From assembly GCA_036744005.1 (NCBI GenBank), contig DAINOJ010000002.1, positions 124,001-188,000 of the forward strand: a DNA stretch of 64,000 nt, read 5' to 3'. The stretch's first letter is position 1. Every line of letters starts with the position of its first letter. Of this stretch, positions 52,265 through 61,433 are shown one piece after another. Position numbers and translations under genes: made by a program. The stretch comes from CALCNS01 sp937897315 (GTDB lineage Bacteria > Bacillota > JAAYKD01). The notes beneath the pieces are model-generated. The model was not told where the DNA came from and ran no database searches. It worked only from the letters and a program-made list of their open reading frames with translations.

Positions 52265-53997
52265 TCCGACCCCCTCCGCTCTAGAACCACGCAACCATAA
52301 TAGATTTCGCCTTTACTGTCTCTACTCAAATTACTGCTGGTTTGAGTAGCTCCTGTCTGGTCTGTCGCAACGATACGGGCATATAACGTGGTATTGGGGA
52401 GCTCCTGAATTTGAACCCTATGTTCTGAAGTGGGTGGTGAAGTGAAGAGAATACTTTTAAAATCCGATGTGGTCGAAAGTTCTAACCGGAATTGAGTGAC
52501 CCTTCCACTTTGTAAATCGTCACCCAGAAAAGAGATCTCCAGGCTCTCTTCTTGATACTCCACTTGGACAATGTATGGGCTTATCGGTTTCTTCAAATTG
52601 GCGAATACTGCCTGATAATTATAATCTACAATTCTACTAAAGTCTGCAATGTATGGTTCTACGTACGTCGCTGCTTTCGGTAACAACATGATTTCCGGAA
52701 TGCTAAACAAATACTGCAGGATGCTTTTTCGATAAGTTAGGGTTTGTTGTTCTATCCATTCATCACTCAGAATTTCTCGAATCTCTTCGATTTTTTGTAC
52801 TAATTTTTGCGTATTTCCTGGTTCGGTCAAATATTTCCTATATAAAACATTGTTATATAAAAAACCATATCCTTCAAAAGAAGTAGGAATGACTTGATCA
52901 TTTTGACCAACCTTATGATACATAGCATCTTCGAAAGAAGATGGAATCAAATACCAAGTCAATGAATTTTGGGGAGAATAGATCAAATAATCCTCAAAAG
53001 CCAGTCGATAATTGGACAACAAAACATTAACTGCTGCAAATGTTAGCAAATTCTCTTCATTAAAATACCGTCCTAGTAAATCGGAGAATACAATGGAATC
53101 ATCATGGAGCACATCCAACATGTTCAGCAATTTACTATGATTTTCGGCATTTCGAATGTTTAAAATGGTTTCAAATGCTTCCTTAGAATAATCAGGAGCA
53201 CCTTTTTCTACTAACTGCTCAGGAAATCGCGAAAAATCAAAGTGCTCTGCACGGTATAAACTACCATTGGTGTCCAGTTCATGGGCAGCTAAATACGCAT
53301 TGTTCGGCTGCTCAATAAAGGTATAAATCCCCATATCTTGGTACGCCTTTGGTCCGTCGGCTGTCGTATCTTGGATGAACAACCGAACGAAACCAGTTCT
53401 TAATGAACCAATATGTGGTAACTCCTCTAATAAATCAAAGCCAAACTTCTGCCTCATCCTGGATAAATCATTTCGATTTTTGTAAAGATTAATGGTTTTC
53501 ATATCATTCCAGGTTCCACCCCGATCAAAAAGCTTGATTTGGTAGGATCTTAAGCGAATCCGATCGGTATTCCCCTTTATCGTGATTTGCCCATTTGGGT
53601 CGGTTTCCCCAAAACCAAACAATGATAATCCATAGGACGAGTCTTGCGTTCCTTCGCTCATGATGATATCGCAGAAGGGTTCTTCGCCCTCACTTAACTC
53701 TCCGGTAGTATAGTTATTCAAATACGAAAAAGAGTATTCTTTGTTCATTTCCCGATTCATTCCTGCCTTGACGGTTAGATACAAGTAACGAATGGACCCA
53801 TCTTCATCTTTCTCATAAATGCTTTTGTCTTCGAGGAAATCCCTGCCATTCAGAACGCTTTGATTCAGATCCCAGGTATCACCGGTATAGTAATTCGTTT
53901 CATCATACACATATTGCGTGTTACACCCTACCAGTACGAGAAACGATAGAAACCATGCAGCTAAGCCACATAACTTTGCGATCTTTCTTTTATTCAC
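52261..53997 (-). CDS. CotH-like lipoprotein with degenerate kinase site
   Basis: A 578-residue lipoprotein: signal peptide with lipobox LVGC (Cys25), a beta-rich N-terminal domain (60-150), a CotH-like kinase domain (150-420; FDRGGTWNDMKTINLYKN, GIYTFIEQPNNAYLAAHELD, GSLYRA) and a C-terminal FN3-like domain (470-565). In CotH kinases the metal-binding motif reads PWDFD; here it is PSSFED (352-357), and the preceding NxD-type motif reads NYRLAFED. So it is probably a pseudokinase. It is a paralogue of the next upstream gene, 14 bases away. Confidence 0.85.
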   Translation of the reverse strand: MNKRKIAKLCGLAAWFLSFLVLVGCNTQYVYDETNYYTGDTWDLNQSVLNGRDFLEDKSIYEKDEDGSIRYLYLTVKAGMNREMNKEYSFSYLNNYTTGELSEGEEPFCDIIMSEGTQDSSYGLSLFGFGETDPNGQITIKGNTDRIRLRSYQIKLFDRGGTWNDMKTINLYKNRNDLSRMRQKFGFDLLEELPHIGSLRTGFVRLFIQDTTADGPKAYQDMGIYTFIEQPNNAYLAAHELDTNGSLYRAEHFDFSRFPEQLVEKGAPDYSKEAFETILNIRNAENHSKLLNMLDVLHDDSIVFSDLLGRYFNEENLLTFAAVNVLLSNYRLAFEDYLIYSPQNSLTWYLIPSSFEDAMYHKVGQNDQVIPTSFEGYGFLYNNVLYRKYLTEPGNTQKLVQKIEEIREILSDEWIEQQTLTYRKSILQYLFSIPEIMLLPKAATYVEPYIADFSRIVDYNYQAVFANLKKPISPYIVQVEYQEESLEISFLGDDLQSGRVTQFRLELSTTSDFKSILFTSPPTSEHRVQIQELPNTTLYARIVATDQTGATQTSSNLSRDSKGEIYYGCVVLERRGSE

Positions 53998-54011
53998 GGA
54001 ATCCCTCCTTT

Positions 54012-55772
54012 CTAATCTGTCTTTGTCACTAACAGACCCTGCACGATTTGAAACGGTTTTAAACCAAACTGATAGTAATGGGTACCATCTGGGTTCTCAA
54101 TTCGATAACGATCATAGCTACGTTGCCAGTTCCCTTTCTCATCTCGAACGATAGCCGACCAGTAATACTGGCCATCGGGTAGTGTTTGCTCCACACTTAT
54201 TTTTGTCAGGCTGGTTTCTTGCTGGAAAACAACGCTCATTTGACGCTGATTGTAATCGGTGAAGATGGAGAACTCATAACTCATGCGATCGACTTGAAGA
54301 TCAGCCGAAGGTGACCAATTGAACTGAAACTCATTCCCATCTTGCTTGGGAGTTCCCAAGAAAAAAGGCATGGGACGTTCCTGTGCCGTATAGTAAAGGT
54401 TATAATAGAACGTAATTCGGTTCTGATAATCCGCAATCTCACTAACGATGTCTTCCGGTTCTGTATCTTTGATCATCTCATCCAAGGATCCTTTATAACC
54501 GGACAAAATGGCATTGGTGTACCCAGGTACTAAGGTCTCCCAGTCCTCACTCATCAAATGTTGATAGATCTCATCGACACGGTAGTTCAGTAGGAGGACA
54601 TGATCCGGATTGCTAAAAAACCTTTTGTGCAAAGGGGTTCCCCAGTATAAGGCTATGCCAAAGTATTCGCTTAAGCTTCGACTATTGAACCGCTCTTCTC
54701 CTAGAAGACAACTATCGAAATCCCAAGGCAAAAAATACCATTTTTCACTATAAGAGGGGGAATACAGGAGAAAATTCCTGGACATCGTATCATAGTTATT
54801 GAAAAGGATATTCATGGCACACCATGTTAAGTAATTATCCAAATCAAAATATTTTTGGAACACGGTTGAGAAGTCCAGATTTAAATCATTAATATCCTTT
54901 AACATCTGTGCCAGTTTGATGTTATCGGGGTTTTCGCGAATTTTTAGCAATAACCGGAACATGTCTTCATCAAATTCAGGGTCGTTAACCGGAAGGATGT
55001 AGGGAGATTCAAAGAACTCAAAATCACTCGGTTTATAAAGGGAACCATTGGTATCTAGCCCTCGATCGCTCAGAAAAGTTTTGTTAGGTTGCTCTACATG
55101 GGTAAATAGACCATAGTTTACATAAGCGCTATTGGTTTGGGTCCCATCTTTTATATACACTCTAAAAAAGTTCGTGCGCAAAGAAACCATATCGGGAAAA
55201 TAAGCCATCTGATCCATACAGAACTTTTGTGCTGCACGACTGTTGTCGAAAGTATGTTTGTTTAGATTCAGCACTTGCTGACCCTGAAATGTTCCTTGGT
55301 TATCAAAAACCTTGATTTTATAAGACTTTTGCTCGGCTAATCTTGCACTCTGCCCCCGTTGAGATAAGGTGGAGTTGACTTCGCTGCCAGTATTGCCCAA
55401 AAGGATATGACCAGTATCAGGATCTTTAATTTGCACAAAGGCATCCAACTGAGGATCGGGTTCTAGCCCATCAATAAGATTCAAGGATTGAAGATTAAAG
55501 ATTTCTCCGGTCTTTGCATCCGGTCCATTAAATACCGTAACATACATCTCATAAACCTTAAAACGATCCTCTGCTCGATATAACTCCGTATTTTCTTTTA
55601 TTCTCTGATTTTCCAGAAGGGATAAATCCGGAATTGGGGGTACATAAACTTCTTCCATGGGTTTCATAAACCATATATAGTACACCACAAAAGCCCCGAC
55701 AAGAATTCCCAGAATTCCCAACAGGCTATTGCGAATGCGCACCTTATCTGATTGATTGAGATAGATTTTCAT
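54012..55772 (-). CDS. CotH-family kinase-like protein, membrane-anchored, active-site residues intact
   Basis: A 586-residue protein with one N-terminal membrane anchor (17-35) and an extracytoplasmic CotH domain (150-420): GLFTHVEQPNKTFLSDRGLD, GSLYKPSDFEF, NILFNNYDTMSRNFLLYSP (NYD 326-328) and FLPWDFDSC (PWDFD 349-353), the catalytic and metal residues of Bacillus CotH. An FN3-like domain ends it (460-560). CotH phosphorylates spore-coat proteins; here the target may be the exopolysaccharide or a surface protein (inference). It starts 29 bases inside pelG, so translation is coupled to the polysaccharide genes. Confidence 0.87.
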   Translation of the reverse strand: MKIYLNQSDKVRIRNSLLGILGILVGAFVVYYIWFMKPMEEVYVPPIPDLSLLENQRIKENTELYRAEDRFKVYEMYVTVFNGPDAKTGEIFNLQSLNLIDGLEPDPQLDAFVQIKDPDTGHILLGNTGSEVNSTLSQRGQSARLAEQKSYKIKVFDNQGTFQGQQVLNLNKHTFDNSRAAQKFCMDQMAYFPDMVSLRTNFFRVYIKDGTQTNSAYVNYGLFTHVEQPNKTFLSDRGLDTNGSLYKPSDFEFFESPYILPVNDPEFDEDMFRLLLKIRENPDNIKLAQMLKDINDLNLDFSTVFQKYFDLDNYLTWCAMNILFNNYDTMSRNFLLYSPSYSEKWYFLPWDFDSCLLGEERFNSRSLSEYFGIALYWGTPLHKRFFSNPDHVLLLNYRVDEIYQHLMSEDWETLVPGYTNAILSGYKGSLDEMIKDTEPEDIVSEIADYQNRITFYYNLYYTAQERPMPFFLGTPKQDGNEFQFNWSPSADLQVDRMSYEFSIFTDYNQRQMSVVFQQETSLTKISVEQTLPDGQYYWSAIVRDEKGNWQRSYDRYRIENPDGTHYYQFGLKPFQIVQGLLVTKTD

Positions 55773-57228
55773 GGTCTCTTACCCCATCTTCCAAATCGTT
55801 TAACCTTTGAATCAAGTTTTTTAGACGAGTTCCTTTGGTTTCTTCTTCGGGTACTCTCGAACAAAATATGATATAATCCACAGCAGTAAGGGTTTTGTGT
55901 AAGTAAAGCAACCCTGCTATGAGGGCTACGGAAGAAGAAAAGAGGATGCCTAACCCATAAAACTCTGGACCTAGATTCACGCAAAGAATATTGAAGATCG
56001 TATTCAGAACTAAAAACAATCCCATGATACGCAAACAATCCATATAGTTCTCGAAATATTGCATCAGGGTACAAGCTAGAAACATAAAATAGGTGAACAA
56101 GAATCCTGCCACCATGTTTGGGAAAACCTCTTGAACAGTCGTTGAAAAGCCAAGTATAGGTAAAACAGCAACTCCAAAGACCACGCTGACCAAAGAGATG
56201 AGTATTTGCAATTCGGCTACGAAGAAAAACTCATGCCATAGCTTTCGAATCATTAGGTTTTTTGCTTTCTCAATCTCCTCTCCTGTCAATGTATTGATGG
56301 AGCGCAAATACTCTCTAAAATAATCGTAAAAAGAGGTCTCCATACGAACCACAAATAATACAATGGCCGGCAATATCGTCAAGACACCTAAGGCAGTAGC
56401 CATATCGAAGTCATCAGAGAACCAAAAGACAGATATGCTATTTCTGGTTTTAAAGTAAGACCAAAAGACGAAATTTTGGACATATAGTCCTAAAGTATAG
56501 AAGGTATTAAACCAAAATAGCGACGGATATTTTCCCATATATAGCAGAAAATCAAAGTATTTCCCGGAGGAAACTGGGTAATACTTCTTAACTCCATAGA
56601 GGATTCCTAGAGCAACTATCGACATACCTACAGCGAAACTGGCAATGAGAGACGTCGTCATCCCTGTTTGGTGCGGATTTGAATACAAGGTTATCAGAGT
56701 CCCGGCTATGGTAACTGCCATTCCATAGAGGAAGCTACGAGTAATTTGTGCATAATCTTTCAACGCCGATACGTAGACCATGAGGATAAAAATAACCCCC
56801 ACCATCATATAGAGCAAATACGCGACTAAGGAAAGAAGCCAATCCAGTTGAGCTCTCCATAGTAACAAAAGTGCCGGAATGGATGCTACACTGCAATACA
56901 GAACTAGAGCTCCATAAACAGAGGACAGTATATCTTCTGTTTTATCTTGCCATAAGACATCGGCTAAATACCGAGAGATGATAATACACAAGCCGCTGGT
57001 AAAAATCAACGGAAAGACAAACGAATATAAAATAATGGCTGAGTAAAGCCGTTGATCTTCCAATGGCATCGAAGATTGCAGCAGTAAAACACGAACCCCC
57101 AACAAGGCAATGACTACGACCAAGAGATGACCAATGGTTGAGAATACGGAATATAACACCGCGCTGAATTTAGCAGTCAAGGATTCCCGTCGAAACAGCT
57201 TCTTGAGCTCGAAGCCTATACCGGCCAT
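55744..57228 (-). CDS. pelG: PelG, Pel polysaccharide membrane transporter
   Basis: A 494-residue protein with about 12 membrane segments, of the PelG family related to Wzx-type flippases; it carries the polymer across the membrane with PelD, PelE and PelF. It opens with the family signature MAGIGFELKKLFRRESL. The end (TRLKNLIQRLNDLED) is charged. It overlaps pelF by 13 bases. No outer-membrane PelB or PelC is present, as expected for a Gram-positive version. Confidence 0.92.
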   Translation of the reverse strand: MAGIGFELKKLFRRESLTAKFSAVLYSVFSTIGHLLVVVIALLGVRVLLLQSSMPLEDQRLYSAIILYSFVFPLIFTSGLCIIISRYLADVLWQDKTEDILSSVYGALVLYCSVASIPALLLLWRAQLDWLLSLVAYLLYMMVGVIFILMVYVSALKDYAQITRSFLYGMAVTIAGTLITLYSNPHQTGMTTSLIASFAVGMSIVALGILYGVKKYYPVSSGKYFDFLLYMGKYPSLFWFNTFYTLGLYVQNFVFWSYFKTRNSISVFWFSDDFDMATALGVLTILPAIVLFVVRMETSFYDYFREYLRSINTLTGEEIEKAKNLMIRKLWHEFFFVAELQILISLVSVVFGVAVLPILGFSTTVQEVFPNMVAGFLFTYFMFLACTLMQYFENYMDCLRIMGLFLVLNTIFNILCVNLGPEFYGLGILFSSSVALIAGLLYLHKTLTAVDYIIFCSRVPEEETKGTRLKNLIQRLNDLEDGVRDHENLSQSIR

Positions 57229-58670
57229 GGCGTTTTTCCCTCCTTTGTGGGATCTAGCTCGTCATATAAACGCCGATACGCCTCGGCAAATCTCTGTTCT
57301 GAGTAAAATTGGATCATGCGCTTTCGGCCTGTCTCACCAAGTATTTTCTTCAAATCCGGCGTTGTAAGGATTTTAACTATGTGCTCTGCGATTTGCTCAT
57401 AGTCCATGATCGGAGCAAGTAGACCAGCAAGTCCTAAGGAATCTCCTTGTTTCCCATTGAATAATTCTTTACAGCTCCCCACATTCGTAGAAACGCAGGG
57501 TACACCGGCAGCCATTGCTTCCATAAGTGCTAAAGGTTGTCCTTCGCTTATCGAGGTCAAAACCATCACATCCATACGCCCAATATACTCTTTGACATTG
57601 ACCCTACCCGTAAATTGCAGATCTCCAATATTTAGCTCTTGTGCCAGGGATTGACACTCCTGAAAATACTCAGGTGCTTCATCTGTAGGTCCAATTAAGT
57701 AAAAATGAGCATTCGGTACTTGACGTTTCACAATATCAAAAGCATATAACATGGTTTTTATGTCTTTAATCGGTGTCACACGAATGACGGCACCCACATT
57801 TAAATATTGTGATTCTGCATCCGTTTTTCCTGGCAAATTGCTAAATCCTTCGACATTTACACCATTGGAGATGACTTCACATTGCATAGGGTCGGCCCCT
57901 AACTCGATTTGGATTCGACGATTGGTATCAAATAGAGCAATCAGTCTATCGGCTGCTCGATAAGCTCCGAGTGATAAGCTTTTGAAGTATTCAATCCAAA
58001 GTTTTTTAAAACTTTTTTGAACCCACGCAGCGGTTATGATTTCTTCTTCTCTTTCCCTAGAATAAATTCCATGCTCTGTGATCAGCAAGCGCCCTCCATA
58101 AAGATGTTTCGCCATGGCTCCGGCGATGCCAGCATACCCGGTAGAAACCGAATGATATAAATCTGCTTTTGGTGGCGGATTGTTTAGCACATGGAACAAG
58201 GTCATATACATAGACCTCATCGTCCAAACAAAATCCACGAACCTAGTATCCGCATATTGCTTTCGATACACTTCACTGATAATATCATAGAAATCACTCC
58301 CTAATAGGAAATTACGAATCATATGGTCACTACGCTGAAAGAAATCAAAAATCATGTTCCATTGATCCAAGTTCGACATCATGAGACGACGGATTTCATC
58401 GATTTCCCATTTGGCGGTAATGGTGGCTTTGGGAATTTTTCCAGAGCCTTTCTCACTCTTCAAGCTAACATCGTTCAGGAAAATCTCCTTTGTACCACTA
58501 ACATTGGCTGGCAAATTGTAGAGAAACTTCCCTTTCTTGGACGAATCCGGCATGATGGTATATAGCACATACTCATGCTCGGGGAAATTGCGAATTAACT
58601 GTTGCACCCAAGAGGAGACACCCCCTACTATATAGGGGTAACAACCTTCAGCAATTAAGCATATTTTCAA
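57216..58670 (-). CDS. pelF: PelF, Pel polysaccharide glycosyltransferase (GT4)
   Basis: A 484-residue cytosolic glycosyltransferase that polymerises the Pel chain from UDP-sugars. The PelF signature KICLIAEGCYPYIVGGVSSW is at residues 2-21 (the GGVSSW donor loop), ITEHGIYSREREEEI lies near 225 and the GT4 E-x7-E motif in SEGQPLALMEAMAAG near 380. The start is TTG 58670, with GGGGGG 6 bases upstream; an ATG at 58688 overlaps the end of the preceding gene without a ribosome site. The gene order D-E-(DUF2194)-F-G follows known Gram-positive pel clusters. Confidence 0.94.
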   Translation of the reverse strand: MKICLIAEGCYPYIVGGVSSWVQQLIRNFPEHEYVLYTIMPDSSKKGKFLYNLPANVSGTKEIFLNDVSLKSEKGSGKIPKATITAKWEIDEIRRLMMSNLDQWNMIFDFFQRSDHMIRNFLLGSDFYDIISEVYRKQYADTRFVDFVWTMRSMYMTLFHVLNNPPPKADLYHSVSTGYAGIAGAMAKHLYGGRLLITEHGIYSREREEEIITAAWVQKSFKKLWIEYFKSLSLGAYRAADRLIALFDTNRRIQIELGADPMQCEVISNGVNVEGFSNLPGKTDAESQYLNVGAVIRVTPIKDIKTMLYAFDIVKRQVPNAHFYLIGPTDEAPEYFQECQSLAQELNIGDLQFTGRVNVKEYIGRMDVMVLTSISEGQPLALMEAMAAGVPCVSTNVGSCKELFNGKQGDSLGLAGLLAPIMDYEQIAEHIVKILTTPDLKKILGETGRKRMIQFYSEQRFAEAYRRLYDELDPTKEGKTPWPV

Positions 58671-58687
58671 GTCGGTCCCCCCTATCA

Positions 58688-60484
58688 TTATTTTAGAATC
58701 TTTATTTTGGCTTGTTGCAGTGTCACCAAATACATATCGTGCGAATATGTAGCAATCGAATAACCCTCTCCCGGCAGGAGAGGGATTGAGCTGCGTATGG
58801 CTAACTGCATTCCTTCAAAGCCTTCTCCAATTTCCACATCAATGAAGTCTTCCATATCTTTATATCGATAGGTCGATTTTTGTGTTTGCTCAATACGAAC
58901 CGCGGCTTCGCGAATGGTCGTTTGCTGTAAAGCCGGATATTCTTGCAGCGTTTTCATAGCTTGTAACAACTCTGAAGACCATTGGGCAAAGCTTTTACCA
59001 GATGTTTGAAGAACTTGATTCATATTGAGTGTCATCGAAACCATGCCATGAGACAGCAATGTATTGCGTGCCGTCCAAGCCAGACCATCGTGACAAGATA
59101 CCAATGTATAGTAAAAGAACTTTGGATTCTCGTCGTCCCGTTCCATATCTCGTATCCACTGATCTGCGACTTCTCTACGGCAAGTCAAAGGTATCACTTC
59201 AATGTTTTGATCCCATTCTGGCAGGATGGCCAAAATTTCTGGTGCAATTCTGCCTTGAGGAGGCATATAGGTAGATATGTCATAAGATGGGAAAAAACGA
59301 GCTACCGGACTCTTAGCTACCTCCCATGCTTCCCGAATCTTCTCTATGGATGGCCATGGAACGAACCATCCTACATCGAGTAATTGCCCTTCTAATCCCA
59401 AAGGACGCATACTATACCCATGAAAAGCGATTTCTCCTCCCACATCGAGAATCTCAGAAGCATGTAATTTGAACTCATTAAGAGGGAATTGGTTCGATGC
59501 ATAATCATCATCGGTTTTATCGGAATAAGATATCACATAAGATAAAACCGGCTTTATATTAAACTCGCGTATGAGTTTCGAAATAAATGGCCAAATCCGG
59601 GATTGCATCATCTTTTCGTAGGTTAATTTCTCTTTTTCCAACATCGGCGAGCTCTCGATCGTAAAAGGAGAAACGAATTCTTCCAGTAGTAAGGTAGAGG
59701 TACCAGAAATAGGGTAAACAAGGGATTCCCCTTTATCTTGCTTCAAACTACGATATAGAATCTCCATAATCACGCCACGACTTTGATATGAGCTAAGAAA
59801 ATCGCAATGATTGACATAAAGTAAGCCTTTGCCCATGGGTCTTGACCACAACAAGGGAGTGGATTCTTCATCTTCTATGTAGACAGTACAATCCGAACGC
59901 AATCGCACCCAGTATCGTAAAGGAATGGCACGTTCAAACTCAAATACTTGTCCTGCTTGGCCAATAAACCCCTCTTTATCCACCAAGGCATGACAAGACA
60001 ATTTTGAGGTCTTCTCAACATAGCCAAATATTCCAGATATGGAAATGAGGGAATCCGAGTTCTCAGGAACAATGGGAAAATAAGCCGTAGCTCCTGCTTC
60101 CACACAATCGAACACCTCATGAATGAGCGATGCCCGGTCGTATTGTGCGATAAGAACGATGATGAGTACATACTCCTTCAGCGATCTTTCCTCTTCGACA
60201 GAAATCAAATCATAGTCAAATCGATTTTTCTCCAATAAGGATTGAAAGTTCACTAAAACATACTCTCGGTCTGTAGCCAAAGGATCATATAATAAAGCGA
60301 TTTTCCCAGACTGGTGTGGGTTAAAGAAAATCTCTCCGGTACCCATAGGTTGTAGTGGAGTTACGAGCGGAGCGGTAAATCTTTCGTTGTTATAAAAAAT
60401 ATCCATTCTGGAAATTTGCAGAGCCACAATAACCAAAAGAAAAAAGCTTAACATCAGCAAAGTCTTTTGTGAGTTGATTTTCAT
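58688..60484 (-). CDS. DUF2194 protein, candidate PelA-like deacetylase
   Basis: A 598-residue membrane-anchored protein (one N-terminal segment, 8-25) with the rest outside the membrane. It fits DUF2194, found in pel-like clusters: an N-terminal Rossmann-like part (60-250, starting GKIALLYDPLATDREY) and a C-terminal part resembling the deacetylase-type barrel (320-520; EIAFHGYSMRPLGLEG, FFPSYDISTYMPPQGR, YYTLVSCHDG). The His/Asp positions are compatible with a metal-dependent deacetylase such as the PelA one, but I cannot prove the metal site. No separate Pel glycoside hydrolase gene is seen. It overlaps pelE by 4 bases (ATGA), with AAGGAGG upstream. Confidence 0.75.
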   Translation of the reverse strand: MKINSQKTLLMLSFFLLVIVALQISRMDIFYNNERFTAPLVTPLQPMGTGEIFFNPHQSGKIALLYDPLATDREYVLVNFQSLLEKNRFDYDLISVEEERSLKEYVLIIVLIAQYDRASLIHEVFDCVEAGATAYFPIVPENSDSLISISGIFGYVEKTSKLSCHALVDKEGFIGQAGQVFEFERAIPLRYWVRLRSDCTVYIEDEESTPLLWSRPMGKGLLYVNHCDFLSSYQSRGVIMEILYRSLKQDKGESLVYPISGTSTLLLEEFVSPFTIESSPMLEKEKLTYEKMMQSRIWPFISKLIREFNIKPVLSYVISYSDKTDDDYASNQFPLNEFKLHASEILDVGGEIAFHGYSMRPLGLEGQLLDVGWFVPWPSIEKIREAWEVAKSPVARFFPSYDISTYMPPQGRIAPEILAILPEWDQNIEVIPLTCRREVADQWIRDMERDDENPKFFYYTLVSCHDGLAWTARNTLLSHGMVSMTLNMNQVLQTSGKSFAQWSSELLQAMKTLQEYPALQQTTIREAAVRIEQTQKSTYRYKDMEDFIDVEIGEGFEGMQLAIRSSIPLLPGEGYSIATYSHDMYLVTLQQAKIKILK

Positions 60485-61413
60485 CTTCGAACCACCTCCT
60501 TACTTGGCAGGGATGGGGTGGCCCCAATGAAATAGCGAAAGGATGCCAATTTCTCGGGAGAAAGCGAAGTCCGACTTAATCGGATTCGCTGAATTGTTTG
60601 TTGAAACAAAGTGCGTTCTCCCAATAAATAATAAAGCTCTAGCGCTGCAAAGTATATGACTTCATCATCAAAAGAAGTTAAGCAATCTGCTATAAAAGAC
60701 ATCGCTTCGTTTTTCTGGCCAAGATCATATAAATATAATGCTGTTGCTTTGTAATAATTCATGTTCATGCCATCACTGGGGACCAATCGAAGTTCAAACA
60801 ACTTTAAGATTAAGTGACAAAATTGCCTTTGATACTTCTTGCGATTCGCTGGATCCAATATACCGCTTTCAATGTAATCATACAACGTTTTAGCAAACAG
60901 GAGTTGGTTTTGTTGGCTCGGTTCCTCTGTAACCAGCTTTCCCATTTCAATGACCGAGTTATCAAATTTCCGTTTGATTTCTGTGAGTGCCGAAGAAGCA
61001 TAATGCGAAACCTCTGTATCGGGATCTGCTAATGCTTTTTTCAGTTCTTTTACATATTGCATGGAATCCCCACTGAATATTTTCATTACGGCATCGCGTC
61101 GAGTCGCCACATCTTCGAATAACAAAATATCGGTCAAGGATGTTACCAACAAATCCTGCTTTCTATCCCCATAAAACAACGATTTGTTTTGCTCCGGAAC
61201 GAACTCTGTAAGGAATTCCGCGGATTTCATTTCTACCCTAAACTGCTTTCTCATGAGCCAAAGGATACCCAAACCAGCAATCGGTAATAAAAGGGCGATA
61301 ATCCAGTTCATCCAAAGAAACGTCTTTCTTTTTGTAAAGAGAATGAAAATGCCAAATACAAACAAGCCCCCATAATAGAGGATTAGAATCCAAAGAAAGA
61401 TATCTCTCGCCAT
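60481..61413 (-). CDS. pelE: PelE-like membrane protein
   Basis: A 310-residue protein with two N-terminal membrane segments (6-26 and 34-55) and a cytoplasmic helical-repeat part (100-300; DVATRRDAVMKIFSGDS, VKELKKALADPDTEVSHYASSAL resemble HEAT, later parts TPR). PelE has the same plan (two membrane helices plus repeats) and links PelD to PelF and PelG. Named by architecture and position between pelD and the DUF2194 gene. The ribosome site lies in AAGGAGG about 6 bases before the ATG. Confidence 0.78.
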   Translation of the reverse strand: MARDIFLWILILYYGGLFVFGIFILFTKRKTFLWMNWIIALLLPIAGLGILWLMRKQFRVEMKSAEFLTEFVPEQNKSLFYGDRKQDLLVTSLTDILLFEDVATRRDAVMKIFSGDSMQYVKELKKALADPDTEVSHYASSALTEIKRKFDNSVIEMGKLVTEEPSQQNQLLFAKTLYDYIESGILDPANRKKYQRQFCHLILKLFELRLVPSDGMNMNYYKATALYLYDLGQKNEAMSFIADCLTSFDDEVIYFAALELYYLLGERTLFQQTIQRIRLSRTSLSPEKLASFRYFIGATPSLPSKEVVRR

Positions 61414-61433
61414 GGTTTCATCCTCCTTACAGT

